The translations under genes were made by a program, and so were the position numbers. From positions 149,279 through 213,278 of the forward strand of contig JAJEEO010000007.1 in assembly GCA_022820925.1 (NCBI GenBank): a stretch of 64,000 nucleotides of DNA, in the 5' to 3' direction. Below are positions 42,581 through 51,598 of this stretch, one piece after another. The notes beneath the pieces were generated by a model. It was not told the DNA's origin. It ran no database searches and saw only the letters and a program-made list of their open reading frames with translations. How positions within the stretch are numbered: the stretch's first letter is position 1; each line of letters begins with the position of its first letter. The stretch is from Acidimicrobiia bacterium. Lineage in GTDB: Bacteria; Actinomycetota; Acidimicrobiia; Acidimicrobiales; Poriferisodalaceae.

Positions 42581-42859
42581 GTGGCGAACAAGGCAGAGAC
42601 CATCAAGGCGGTAGCCGCTCAGGCGGGCGTGACAGCGGGCGACGCGGAGCGGTCGCTCTCAGCGTTCTTCGATCTCGTGGCGGCGGAAGTCAAGGCCGGC
42701 GGCAAGGTGACGTGGCCCGGATTCGGCTCCTTTTCCATGTCCGAGCGTGGCGCACGCATGGGCCGCAACCCCCAGACCGGCGAGTCCATCGAGATCGGTC
42801 CGAGCCGTTCGCTGAAGCTCACCACCGCAGCTGCCATGAAGAAGCAGCTGATGAGCTGA
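42581..42859 (+). CDS. HU family DNA-binding protein
   Basis: This 92-residue histone-like protein starts at GTG 42581 with GGAGAGGA 8 bases upstream. It shows the HU pattern NKAETIKAVAAQAGVTAGDAERSLSAFFDLVAAEVKAGGKVTWPGFGSF, with the arm region GRNPQTGESIEIGPSRSLKLT. It lacks the Lys/Ala-rich tail of mycobacterial HupB. HU bends and compacts DNA as a dimer. It follows the ABC permeases by 82 bp and probably has its own promoter. Confidence 0.93.
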   Translation: MANKAETIKAVAAQAGVTAGDAERSLSAFFDLVAAEVKAGGKVTWPGFGSFSMSERGARMGRNPQTGESIEIGPSRSLKLTTAAAMKKQLMS

Positions 42860-42867
42860 GCTGAGGC

Positions 42868-44205
42868 TCACACAACCGGCGAATCCTGCGGTACCTCCGG
42901 TCGAGGTCGCCGCTTCGTTGCCATACAGAGACACGCCGTCAGGGCCAACGCAGTGATGGTCAGATAGGTCGCGCTGAAGCTGCCGGTGCGGTCCGCAAGC
43001 CAGCCGCTGGCGGCCGGGCCGACGACTGAAGCCGGACCGTAGAACATCGTCATCGTCCCGAGCACGGCCGCGAAGGTGCGATCGGAAACGTGGTCGTTGA
43101 CGAAGGTGGCGACCAGCGACGGATAGGAGAACGACGCTGCGCCGAAGATGATCACGGCAATCACGATCACTTCGCCGGGAGCACGAGTCGACATGACGGC
43201 TCCGGTGCCAGCGCTGAGAGCCATGACCGTTGCCATTGTCGCGGGCCGGCCGATCCGATCGCTGAGACGGCCGAACGCCAGGGCTCCCACCATCGAGCCT
43301 GCTCCCATGCCGGAGAACACCAGCGTCGCGGCCGTCCGGCTGAAGTCGTGATCGCCCTCGAGGGCGCGTCCCAAGAAGTTCGCGAACGACGATGTCATGT
43401 AGGCGAACCCCATATACGCCACGACGGCGCGCTTCCAACCGTGGATCTTGCGCAGCGCGCCGAGGCCGCCCGTCGCAGCGACACGCTCGGTGCGTCGAGC
43501 CCGAACGAAGACCGTCAGCGCCAACAACAGCAAGACCGACAGTGCGGCCTGGGCCAGCCAGATCGGCCGCCAGACGGCATCGTCGGCCGCAATACTGCGC
43601 AGGGCCGTCGTTGCGAGTGGCACACCGATGAAGGCGGCGCCCATCGTGGCCGTGAGCGTGCCCAGTGCGGCTCCTCGACGAGACGCGGGCACGCCGTCGC
43701 TGGCGATGACGGGAGCGGTGAGCCAGATGCCGCCGCCGCCCAGCCCGGCAAGTGCGGTCCCGATCACCACGGCGAGGGCGGTCGTCGCCGTGCCGATGAC
43801 TGCGATCCCCACCGTTGTGGTGATGATGCCCGCGCGCAGCAACGTGAACGGCTCGATGCGTCCCGCAGTGAACGTCACGATGATCACGCCGGCGAAGTAG
43901 GCGCCCATGTTGGCTGAGCCGAGCGCGCCGATCAGGGTGTCGCTGAGGTCGAGATCGTCGGCCATGGCGGGCACGAGCACGCCGACGGTGGCCCGCCCGA
44001 AGACGTGCGACACCACGCCCGACAAAGCCACCAGCACCACCCGTCCCCAGCGGACGCGCTCGCGTGATGCGCCCCCGACGTCTCCGGGCGCAGCGCCATC
44101 GGGCGGCGCGGTGCCTCGATGCGTCGCCTCCGCAGTAGCCGGCCCGCCCGAGCTTGATGGGGCCGGGCCACGAATGACGGCGAAGACGTCGGGCAGGCGG
44201 CCCAT
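42868..44205 (-). CDS. MFS transporter
   Basis: This is a 445-residue major facilitator protein with about 12 hydrophobic helices after a 50-residue hydrophilic N terminus. The TM4-TM5 region (GLGGGGIWLTAPVIASDGVPASRRGAALG) and AFGRLSDRIGRPATMATV are visible family features. The N-terminal 45 residues (Pro/Ala-rich) may not be translated; a GTG at VRWGRVVLVALSGVV is an alternative start. It begins 18 bp downstream of the P450 stop on the same strand, so export or uptake of a P450 substrate or product is plausible but inferred. Confidence 0.83.
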   Translation of the reverse strand: MGRLPDVFAVIRGPAPSSSGGPATAEATHRGTAPPDGAAPGDVGGASRERVRWGRVVLVALSGVVSHVFGRATVGVLVPAMADDLDLSDTLIGALGSANMGAYFAGVIIVTFTAGRIEPFTLLRAGIITTTVGIAVIGTATTALAVVIGTALAGLGGGGIWLTAPVIASDGVPASRRGAALGTLTATMGAAFIGVPLATTALRSIAADDAVWRPIWLAQAALSVLLLLALTVFVRARRTERVAATGGLGALRKIHGWKRAVVAYMGFAYMTSSFANFLGRALEGDHDFSRTAATLVFSGMGAGSMVGALAFGRLSDRIGRPATMATVMALSAGTGAVMSTRAPGEVIVIAVIIFGAASFSYPSLVATFVNDHVSDRTFAAVLGTMTMFYGPASVVGPAASGWLADRTGSFSATYLTITALALTACLCMATKRRPRPEVPQDSPVV

Positions 44206-44223
44206 CAGCGTGGTGGCGGGGGT

Positions 44224-45441
44224 TCAGTGCCCCGGCGTGAACCTGATCGGCAATGTCGACGGTCCCCAGATGCCGTTGGACACCGGCTTCCATTCCACGT
44301 CGCCGTCGAGGCGCAGGTCCGGCATCCGATTCGCGACGGCCTTGAGCGCCTCCTGCAGCTCCGCCCGTGCCAGGAACGCGCCGAGGCAGTAGTGGATGCC
44401 GCTGCCAAACGTCATGTGCGGCGCGCTCGACCGGCGCGTGATGTCGAAGCGCATCGGCTGGTCGAACTGCGTCTCGTCGTGGTTGGCGGCGGTGAAGCTG
44501 GGAAAGATCAGCGTGCTGGCCGGGAACTCGATGTCGCGGTAGGTGAGCGTCTCGCTGGCGTAGCGGGCGGTGCCCCGGATGGCTCCGAAGTGCCGCATGA
44601 CCTCTTCGGCAGCCAGGGGTGCGAGCGACGGCTCGTCGCGCAGCAGCCGGAGCTGGTCGGGACAGCGGGCGAACAGCTCCACAGCGCAGGCGAGCTGATT
44701 GCGCGTGGTGTCGGTGCCGGCGAGCAGTACGGCGTTGGCCAGCGACTGCATCTCCTCAGTGCTCAGCCGGTCGCCTGCTTCTTCGGCAGCGATCAGGTCC
44801 GAGAGCAGATCGTCGCGAGGCTCGGCGCGCCGTTCCGCGATGAGCTTGGACATGTAGGCGCCCATCTCGTCCTGCGCGTTCATGATCGTGTGCAGGTCAC
44901 GTGCCAAGTTGCCGTTGAACACCCGGAAGATGTCGGTTGCGAGGCGGCTGAACAGCTCCCAGTCGTCGCGGGGTGCGCCTAGCAACTCGCAGATGATCGG
45001 GATCGGGTACGGCTCGCAGACCTCGGTGACGAAATCACCGTGACCGCGGGCACACAGCGGGTCGAGCAGATCATTGATGACCTCGGCCATGAACGGGCGC
45101 AGCCGCTCGGCCGCCTTGGGTGTGAACGCCGGCCCGACGAGCCGGCGCAGCCGCTGATGCTCATCGCCTTCCATGCCCAGGATGTTCTGCCCGCTGCGGC
45201 GGTTCCATTCGGCGTCGTCGACGCCTTGCATCTGGGCGATGAGGCCGATGGCACTGAACCAGCGCTTGTCCCGCAGCATGGCGGTCACGTCCGCGTGGCG
45301 GGTGATGACGTATCCCAGCGGAGTGCGTGCGATCCAGGTCCGCGTCGCCAGATCGGTCAGCGCAGCCCGGCGCTCATCCTCGCTGCCGTCGGCGTCGAGG
45401 CCGACCTCGGGCATCTCCACGTCGGCGACCGGCACTGCCAT
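44224..45441 (-). CDS. Cytochrome P450
   Basis: This is a 405-residue soluble bacterial P450. The I-helix oxygen-activation motif is LAGTDTTRNQ, the K-helix ExxR is in EEVMRHFG, and the heme-thiolate loop is FGSGIHYCLGAFLARAEL. It inserts oxygen from O2 using electrons from a ferredoxin, but no ferredoxin or reductase gene is nearby. The ATG at 45441 has TAGGGT 6 bases upstream (leaderless type). It shares a divergent 79-bp region with the enoyl-CoA hydratase gene and is followed by an MFS gene. Confidence 0.95.
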   Translation of the reverse strand: MAVPVADVEMPEVGLDADGSEDERRAALTDLATRTWIARTPLGYVITRHADVTAMLRDKRWFSAIGLIAQMQGVDDAEWNRRSGQNILGMEGDEHQRLRRLVGPAFTPKAAERLRPFMAEVINDLLDPLCARGHGDFVTEVCEPYPIPIICELLGAPRDDWELFSRLATDIFRVFNGNLARDLHTIMNAQDEMGAYMSKLIAERRAEPRDDLLSDLIAAEEAGDRLSTEEMQSLANAVLLAGTDTTRNQLACAVELFARCPDQLRLLRDEPSLAPLAAEEVMRHFGAIRGTARYASETLTYRDIEFPASTLIFPSFTAANHDETQFDQPMRFDITRRSSAPHMTFGSGIHYCLGAFLARAELQEALKAVANRMPDLRLDGDVEWKPVSNGIWGPSTLPIRFTPGH

Positions 45442-45447
45442 GGGCGC

Positions 45448-45453
45448 ACCCTA
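45448..45453 (-). promoter_or_regulatory. -10-like box TAGGGT for a leaderless start at 45441
   Basis: On the minus strand TAGGGT is followed by GCGCCC and the P450 ATG. Confidence 0.5.
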
Positions 45454-45507
45454 ACCAGCGTTGCTGCGGCGCCCGCCGCGGCCCGGGCACGCCCGCAGGT
45501 GCAGCCG

Positions 45508-45513
45508 TAGCAT
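45508..45513 (+). promoter_or_regulatory. -10-like box TAGCAT for a leaderless start at 45521
   Basis: TAGCAT is followed by TCGGGCA and the ATG of the enoyl-CoA hydratase-like gene. Confidence 0.5.
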
Positions 45514-45520
45514 TCGGGCA

Positions 45521-46273
45521 ATGAGCGCTTCCGCAGATTCGAACGCCCAAGAATCGAATGCCGATTCCACGGCTGACAGCTCTGTCTCAGCAGAGCTGCG
45601 CGGCGACGTGCTGCTGGTGCGGGTGGACGACGGCAAGGCCAACGCCTTCTCGGTGCCGATGCTCGCCGCGCTCGACGCCCAGATCGATGCTGCCGAGGCA
45701 GACGGTGGGATCAAGGCGGTGGTCATCGCCGGCAATGATCGGGCGTTCTTCGCGGGATTCGATCTGAACGTGATTCGCAGCGGTGACGCTGCCGCGATCG
45801 GCGAACTGGTGTCAGCCGGCGGTGCGATGGTGCGGCGGGCCTATGGCGCATCGGTGCCGGTGGTAGCGGCCTGCACCGGCCACGCGGTCGCCGCCGGTGC
45901 CCTGCTGCTGCTGGGCTGCGACCACCGTGTCGGACCCGACGCCCCCGTCAAGATCGGCTTGAACGAGGTCGCGATCGCGCTGACGCTGCCCGGCTGGGCG
46001 ATGACGATCGCCAAGGAACGCCTGTCGCGCCGCCACCTGCAGCGCTGCGTGGCCAACGCCCGCCTGCTGGACGGCAACGGAGCGGTCGAGGCCGGCTACC
46101 TGGACGAAGCCGTCAGCCCCGACGCAGTGGTGGACCGAGCGCTGGAGGTTGCTGCAGAGCTGGCGGAGACGCTTGACGCCCGCGCCTACGCCGGCACGGT
46201 GCGGGCGCTGCGCGGCGATGTGCTCGCAGCAATGGATGCATCGGTCGAGCGGGATCGGGCCGCCGCGGCGTGA
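45521..46273 (+). CDS. Enoyl-CoA hydratase/isomerase family protein
   Basis: This is a 250-residue crotonase-fold protein. The core starts at LRGDVLLVRVDDGKANAFSVPMLAAL. The first oxyanion-hole loop is AGNDRAFFAGFDL, and the second is ACTGHAVAAGALLLLGCDHRVG. The catalytic Glu positions of classic hydratase are not obvious: the helix after the second loop reads GLNEVAIALTLPGWAM with a single Glu. The reaction (hydration, isomerisation or hydrolysis) is therefore uncertain. It is first in a rightward series with a reductase and an amidohydrolase. Confidence 0.85.
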   Translation: MSASADSNAQESNADSTADSSVSAELRGDVLLVRVDDGKANAFSVPMLAALDAQIDAAEADGGIKAVVIAGNDRAFFAGFDLNVIRSGDAAAIGELVSAGGAMVRRAYGASVPVVAACTGHAVAAGALLLLGCDHRVGPDAPVKIGLNEVAIALTLPGWAMTIAKERLSRRHLQRCVANARLLDGNGAVEAGYLDEAVSPDAVVDRALEVAAELAETLDARAYAGTVRALRGDVLAAMDASVERDRAAAA

Positions 46274-46322
46274 GGGTGCGCTTTGGCACAGTGATGCGGG
46301 TCAGCGACATGGGAGCTCCGCG

Positions 46323-47342
46323 ATGAAAGCAATCGTCTTCGACGAGCACGGCGATATCGACGTCCTGTCCTACCGCGACATCGAGACGCCTGACCTGCAG
46401 CCTGGCGAAGTTCGGATAGCGGTGCGGGCCTGCTCGCTCAACTACCACGATGTGTTTACCCGCCGGGGCATGCCGGGCATCAAGGTGCCGCTGCCGGGCA
46501 TCCCCGGCTGCGACGCGGCCGGTCAGGTAGCCGAGGTGGGGCCCGATGTCGAGGGCTGGTCGGTAGGGGACCGCGTGCTCGCGGACCCGGTCCACTGGGA
46601 TCGTGACACCGGCAAGATTTTCATGATCGGCGACACCCTGTGGGGCGCATATGCCGAGTACGTCACGGTGCGCGACAGCCAGCTGATCCCGCTGCCCGAC
46701 GACGTCTCCTACGCCGATGCTGCGTGCCTGCCGGTGGCATACGGCACCGCACACCGGATGATGATCACCCGCGGCGAGGTCGGCCCCGACGACTCGGTGC
46801 TGATCCTGGGCGCCAGCGGGGGAGTGGGCACCAGCGCGCTGCTGATCTCGAAGATGCGCGGCGCGAAGGTGATTGCGGCGGCGGGAACCGACGAGAAGTG
46901 CCGACAGCTTGCCGAGCTGGGCGCGGATGAGACCATCAATTATTCCGAGGTCGATATCGCCAGGTACTGCCGTGAGCAGACGGGGGGCCTGTTCGCCGGG
47001 GGCGGTTACGACGTCGTGGTGAACTTCACCGGCGGCGACACGTGGGCCCGCTCGCTGCGATGCGTGCGCCAGCGCGGGCGAGTGCTGACCTGCGGCGCCA
47101 CGGCTGGCTACGACCCGCCCACCGACCTGCGGTTCATCTGGACTGCCGAGATGGACATCCGGGGCTCCAACGGCTGGCAGCGCAGCGACCTTGACGAACT
47201 GCTGCGTCTGGTGCAGACCCGCGAGCTGGTGCCGGTCATCGATTCGCTGGTGCCCCTGCCTGATGGCGTGGAAGCGCACCGAGCCATGGAGGAGCGCCGC
47301 TTCTTCGGCAAGATCGTCATCACCGCTGACGCTGCGGTCTGA
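46323..47342 (+). CDS. Zinc-type alcohol dehydrogenase/quinone oxidoreductase (MDR)
   Basis: This 339-residue medium-chain reductase begins MKAIVFDEHGDIDVLSYRD. The N-terminal GroES-like domain holds CSLNYHDVFTRRG and PGIPGCDAAGQVAEVG, and the NADP-binding motif is LGASGGVGTSALLISKM. Structural-zinc Cys clusters of the alcohol dehydrogenases are absent, so a quinone- or enone-reductase-like role fits better. It lies 49 bp behind the hydratase-like gene, and the amidohydrolase follows 11 bp later, which suggests one transcript. Confidence 0.88.
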   Translation: MKAIVFDEHGDIDVLSYRDIETPDLQPGEVRIAVRACSLNYHDVFTRRGMPGIKVPLPGIPGCDAAGQVAEVGPDVEGWSVGDRVLADPVHWDRDTGKIFMIGDTLWGAYAEYVTVRDSQLIPLPDDVSYADAACLPVAYGTAHRMMITRGEVGPDDSVLILGASGGVGTSALLISKMRGAKVIAAAGTDEKCRQLAELGADETINYSEVDIARYCREQTGGLFAGGGYDVVVNFTGGDTWARSLRCVRQRGRVLTCGATAGYDPPTDLRFIWTAEMDIRGSNGWQRSDLDELLRLVQTRELVPVIDSLVPLPDGVEAHRAMEERRFFGKIVITADAAV

Positions 47343-47353
47343 GCACAGTTGCC

Positions 47354-48235
47354 GTGCCCGACGACGGGAGTCCTGCGGCCGAGGGTGGCGACAGCGACGA
47401 GATAGGCGTCATCGACTTCCGGTTCCGGCCCATCGGGACGCGCAGCTGGACGCCTGACACCACCTACCACTACCTCGAGCGGATGGGCCTCGAGCCGTGC
47501 CCCAGTTTCGAGGCACAGTCACGCAAGCTGATGTTCGCCGAGATGGATGAGGCCGGCATCGCGCTGGGCGTCATCGGCGTGCCCGGGCCGACCGGAATAC
47601 GCGGACTGGACCCCACCGGCTCCGACGAGATCCGCCAGATCGTCTCGGAGCATCCGGATCGGTTCGTGGGGTTCGGCTCGGTCGAGCCCAGCGACGTCGA
47701 GGCCGCAGTGACGGCGGTCGGCGAGCTGGCACGCCAGGGCATGCGCGGCGTCACGGTCGACCCGTCCACCGCACAGGTCAGTCGCCGGTTCAACGACCGC
47801 GAGCTCTACCCGATCTACGAGGAGGCTCAGCGACTCGGTCTCATCGTGTCCACCACCATGAGTTGCTTGCTGGGGCCGTACCAGGACGACTGCCGCCCTG
47901 AGTACGCCGACCATGTGGCGACCGACTTCCCCGGATTGACGGTGTCGATCCAGCACGGGGGCTGGCCCTACGTCCGCGAAGCGCTGGGCGTGGCCTACAA
48001 GCAGCCCAACGTGGTGATCGTGCCGGGCCAGTACGTCCACTACGGCTTCCCCGGCTCCGAGGACTACGTGACGGCGCTGGCCCGCCAGCTTCCCGATCAG
48101 ATCCTGTTCGGCAGCGTGTACCCGAACTGCGGCCCGCTCACCGATCTGCGCGACACCGTCGCGAGCTGGCAGCTACCGCCGCACATCGAGCGCAAGTACC
48201 TGCGCGACAACGCTGCCCGTGTCCTCGGCTTCTGA
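47354..48235 (+). CDS. Amidohydrolase family 2 (ACMSD-like) protein
   Basis: This is a 293-residue metal-dependent TIM-barrel hydrolase or decarboxylase. VIDFRFRP replaces the usual DxHxH metal motif, so the first metal ligands look altered. Later features are MRGVTVDPSTAQVSRRFNDRELYPIYEEAQRLGL, SIQHGGWPYVREALGVA (likely His ligand), and ILFGSVYPNCGPLTDL where a metal-binding Asp is normally in GSDYP; here it is GSVYP. The GTG start is 11 bp after the reductase stop. Because two metal-site positions differ from the norm, activity is uncertain. Confidence 0.8.
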   Translation: MPDDGSPAAEGGDSDEIGVIDFRFRPIGTRSWTPDTTYHYLERMGLEPCPSFEAQSRKLMFAEMDEAGIALGVIGVPGPTGIRGLDPTGSDEIRQIVSEHPDRFVGFGSVEPSDVEAAVTAVGELARQGMRGVTVDPSTAQVSRRFNDRELYPIYEEAQRLGLIVSTTMSCLLGPYQDDCRPEYADHVATDFPGLTVSIQHGGWPYVREALGVAYKQPNVVIVPGQYVHYGFPGSEDYVTALARQLPDQILFGSVYPNCGPLTDLRDTVASWQLPPHIERKYLRDNAARVLGF

Positions 48236-48253
48236 ACGATCAACGAATTCGCC

Positions 48254-49639
48254 ATGAGCACAGCCGCCGCTACACCGAGTTCGACGGCGGGCCGGACGCT
48301 GTTTGTCACCTCGCTGGTTGGCTTCATGGTGGCGCTGGAGATCACCGTCATCGCCTTGGCCCGCGACGAGATCGCTCAGGCCTTTCCTGACGCCTCCGCG
48401 GCGATGTTGTCGTGGGTCATCACCGCATACAACATCGGCGTTGCATCGGTGCTGCTGCCAGCAGGATGGCTGGCCGACCGGTTCGGCCGCCGCAGGGTGT
48501 TCCTGTGGGGGCTGGCGATATTCGCGGTTGGATCCCTGCTGGCAGGACTTGCGCTGTCGGCCGAACTGCTCATCGCAGCGCGCGTCGTGCAGTCGCTGGG
48601 CGGGGCGCTGCAGTTTCCCGCAGGCCTGGCGCTGCTGCTGACAGCGTTTCCCATCGAACGGCGCCAGATGGCTATCGGCGTCTGGGGTGGCATGGGCGGT
48701 CTGGCGGCGGCACTGGGCCCGTCGGTGGGCGGGCTCCTGGTCGATGCGTTGGGCTGGCGCTCGGTCTTCCTGATCAACGTGCCGGTAGCCGCGCTGGCCC
48801 TGTTGCTCGGCCCGACCTGGCTGGCCGAGAGCAGGGGCGACGGCGTGGCGCGCCGGGTGGACCTCGTCGGCGTGCCGCTCGCCTCCATAGGCGTCGGAGC
48901 GTTCGTGCTGGCGATCGTGCAGGTGTCCGACTGGGGCTGGAACTCGCCGTGGACGATCATCGCCTCGGTGACAGGCATCGTGCTGGTGGGCCTCTTCGTC
49001 GCCCGCTCCCACCGTCACCCGGCGCCGCTCTTCGACCTCGGCTTGTTCCGGCTGCGCAGCTATCTCGTCGGCAATCTGGGAGCGGTCGTCTTCGCGACCG
49101 GCTTCTTCTCCTGGCTGATCGTGCTGCCCGAGTTCTTGCAGCGGGCCTGGGGCTGGTCGGTGCTCAAGTCGGGATTCGCGATGGCCCCCGGGCCGATGGT
49201 GTCCTCGTTGCTCGCGCCGATAGCCGGCCGGCTGGCAGACCGGTTCGGGACACGCCCGCTGCTGGTCACGGGTGGGCTGCTTGGCGCGGCAGCCACCGCG
49301 ATGCACCTGGCGTGGACCGGTACCGAGCCCGACTACGTCGTGGGCCTGTTGATTCCCGGCCTCGTCGTCGGCCTGTGCGCTGCGTGCGGCTTCGCGCCCC
49401 TCGTCGGCGCCGCGATGCGTGACGTCCCGCCTCCTCGCTACGCGATGGCCGGGGCCGGTCGCACCACCATCTTCCAGCTGTCCATCGCGCTCGGCGTCGC
49501 TGCGGCCATCGGCATCGTCGGCCGCCCCACGTCGCCCAACGATTTCCTCGATGGGATGCGCTGGGTGTGGGTGCTGTCGCTCGCCCTGTTCGCCGCCCAA
49601 GCCCTGCTGTTCGCGACCGTCTACCCCCGCCGCGACTGA
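48254..49639 (+). CDS. MFS transporter, DHA2/EmrB-like
   Basis: This is a 461-residue major facilitator of the drug/H+ antiporter-2 group. It starts with VTSLVGFMVALEITVIALARDEI, has AYNIGVASVLLPAGWLADRFGRRRVFLWGL between TM2 and TM3, and motif C-like GGMGGLAAALGPSVGGLLVDALGWRSVFLINVPVAA. About 13-14 helices are expected. It likely exports small molecules. It follows the amidohydrolase by 18 bp and may belong to the same operon. Confidence 0.9.
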   Translation: MSTAAATPSSTAGRTLFVTSLVGFMVALEITVIALARDEIAQAFPDASAAMLSWVITAYNIGVASVLLPAGWLADRFGRRRVFLWGLAIFAVGSLLAGLALSAELLIAARVVQSLGGALQFPAGLALLLTAFPIERRQMAIGVWGGMGGLAAALGPSVGGLLVDALGWRSVFLINVPVAALALLLGPTWLAESRGDGVARRVDLVGVPLASIGVGAFVLAIVQVSDWGWNSPWTIIASVTGIVLVGLFVARSHRHPAPLFDLGLFRLRSYLVGNLGAVVFATGFFSWLIVLPEFLQRAWGWSVLKSGFAMAPGPMVSSLLAPIAGRLADRFGTRPLLVTGGLLGAAATAMHLAWTGTEPDYVVGLLIPGLVVGLCAACGFAPLVGAAMRDVPPPRYAMAGAGRTTIFQLSIALGVAAAIGIVGRPTSPNDFLDGMRWVWVLSLALFAAQALLFATVYPRRD

Positions 49640-49657
49640 GTGCTCTCGACCTCAGTT

Positions 49658-51598
49658 TCAGGGCAGTGCGAATGCGACGAGCGCGGCGTCGGCGCCGCGA
49701 CCGGTGGCGATGACGACATATTGCTGCCCTGATTCGGTGATGTACGTCATCGGGTTGGCGCTTGTCGGGAACGGCGTTGCGCCGCGCCAGAGCTCGTCCC
49801 CCGTCGCGCTGTCAAATGCGTAGAGGTACGGTTCGCCGCCACCCACGAAGACCAGCCCGGCGCCGGTCGCGAGCGGCCCGGGATTGCCGACCGTGCCCAG
49901 GCGCGCCGGCAGCTCAACACCGCGCAGCAGCGGATGGTTGCGAATCTCGTCGCGGCCTTCGCCGAAGGGCACCTTCCACGCGATCTCGCCCTCGTTGAGG
50001 TCGATGGCCACCAGATGCGCCCACGGCGGCTTGGTGAGCGGGATCGGGCCGAGTTCGCTCTCGGGCGACTCCACGGCGCCCGGTCCGCCGGCCTCGGCGA
50101 ACATGACGCGAATCGCGCCATAGGGGCAGTTGTTGCTGTAGGCGACGTCGACGCGCGGGTCGTCGCCTCGGTTCTCGCAGATCTGGTTGGTGTCGGCGTC
50201 CTCGGATGTCCGCACGTACAGCATCCCGGTCTCTGGGTCGAACGCCGCGCCGCCCCAGTTGGCGCCGCCGCTGCCTCCCGGCCGCTGCAGCGTTCCCTGC
50301 AGGCTCGGCGGTGTGAAGAGCGGGCCCAGCCGGAATCGCTGCATCTCTGCCACCGCGAGTGCATGGATCTCCGGTGTCAGATCGTTCGCGTCGTCCAGCG
50401 TTACGCCCTGCTGGGCGAACGGCGGAGGCTTCGACGGGAACGGCTGGGTCGGGTATAGCTCTTCGCCCGGGACGTCGGTGAAAGTGTCGACCGCGCGCTC
50501 GGTGATCGGCCACACGGGCTCGCCGGTCACCCGATCGAAGACGTAGGCGAAGCCCTGCTTGGAGACCTGTGCCACCGCATCGATCTTCCGCCCGTCCACG
50601 GTGATCGTCACCAGGTTCGGTGCGGCAGACAGGTCGTAGTCCCACACGCCGTGATGCACCGCCTGGAAGTGCCACTGCCGCTCGCCGGTGCGTGCATCGA
50701 GCGCCACCAGCGATTCCGCAAACAGGTTTGCTCCCTTGCGCCGCCCGCCCCAGTAGTCGCTGCTCGGCGTGCTCGTCGGCACGTAGAGCAGTCCTCGCTC
50801 GGCATCGAGCGACATCAGCCCCCAGACATTGGCGTGACCGGTGTAGCGCCAAGACTCGTCTTCCCAGGTGTCCGCCCCGAATTCGTCGCTCGCTTGCGGG
50901 ACGGTGAAGAACACCCAGCGCCGCTCGCCCGTCCGGATGTCGAACGCCTGCACCGTGCCGGGCGGGTCGAACTCGCGCTGCACCCCGTCGGGCACCCGAC
51001 TCCCGACGATCACCAAGTCCTCGAACACCACCGGAGGGGAGGTTTGGTCGAACTCGAAGCGGGTGACCTCGCGGCCGTGCCCCTCGGTCAGTAGTACCTC
51101 CCCGAAATTCGGATCCAGTTCGCCGGTCGCGGCATCGATCGAGTACAGCCGGTCGCGGCTGTTGAGGAAAACGCGCTTGTCGTCGCCGTCGCTCCAGTAG
51201 GCGATGCCCCGGTGCTTGAAGCCGGTCGGCCCCGCACCCACCGGCCCGCCCTCGTAGGCCTTCGGGTCGAACACCCACAGCTCAGTGCCTGTTTCAGCGT
51301 CGAGCGCAACCACCCGCGTGTACATGGTGGACAGATACAGGATGCCGTCGACCATGACGGGAGTGGCCTGGAACGGACCCGGCTGCGTGTCGTATTCGGG
51401 AAGAAACCTCTCATTGGGCTCCCACCTCCAGACGATCTCCAAGTCGTCGACGTTGGCGACCGTGATCTGATCGGCAGTGGCGTACTTGGTGTGCGCCTGA
51501 TCCGAACCCACGAATGGCCACTCAATCGCGGCGTCGGTTTGCTGGGTGCACGCGGCTGCCGCGAATGCCAAGGCGGCGGAGACCAGAAGGGTCTTCAT
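49658..51598 (-). CDS. PQQ-dependent dehydrogenase (glucose/quinate/shikimate-type), lipoprotein
   Basis: This 646-residue quinoprotein has a lipoprotein signal MKTLLVSAALAFAAAAC, with Cys17 as the lipidated residue. An eight-bladed propeller follows. Tryptophan-docking motifs are visible, such as GTELWVFDP, GERRWVFFT, GERQWHFQAVHHGVWDYD and GEIAWKVPFG. The C-terminal end PMTYITESGQQYVVIATG is typical of the family. It should oxidise sugars or polyols outside the membrane and feed electrons to quinone. No membrane domain or cytochrome c domain is present. The ATG overlaps the NCS2 permease stop (ATGA). PQQ synthesis genes are not in the window. Confidence 0.88.
   Translation of the reverse strand: MKTLLVSAALAFAAAACTQQTDAAIEWPFVGSDQAHTKYATADQITVANVDDLEIVWRWEPNERFLPEYDTQPGPFQATPVMVDGILYLSTMYTRVVALDAETGTELWVFDPKAYEGGPVGAGPTGFKHRGIAYWSDGDDKRVFLNSRDRLYSIDAATGELDPNFGEVLLTEGHGREVTRFEFDQTSPPVVFEDLVIVGSRVPDGVQREFDPPGTVQAFDIRTGERRWVFFTVPQASDEFGADTWEDESWRYTGHANVWGLMSLDAERGLLYVPTSTPSSDYWGGRRKGANLFAESLVALDARTGERQWHFQAVHHGVWDYDLSAAPNLVTITVDGRKIDAVAQVSKQGFAYVFDRVTGEPVWPITERAVDTFTDVPGEELYPTQPFPSKPPPFAQQGVTLDDANDLTPEIHALAVAEMQRFRLGPLFTPPSLQGTLQRPGGSGGANWGGAAFDPETGMLYVRTSEDADTNQICENRGDDPRVDVAYSNNCPYGAIRVMFAEAGGPGAVESPESELGPIPLTKPPWAHLVAIDLNEGEIAWKVPFGEGRDEIRNHPLLRGVELPARLGTVGNPGPLATGAGLVFVGGGEPYLYAFDSATGDELWRGATPFPTSANPMTYITESGQQYVVIATGRGADAALVAFALP

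Noticed and set aside
48173-49600. 475-codon minus-strand frame
   Set aside because: It is a shadow of the DHA2-type MFS gene, with Gln/Arg/His-rich low-complexity content.
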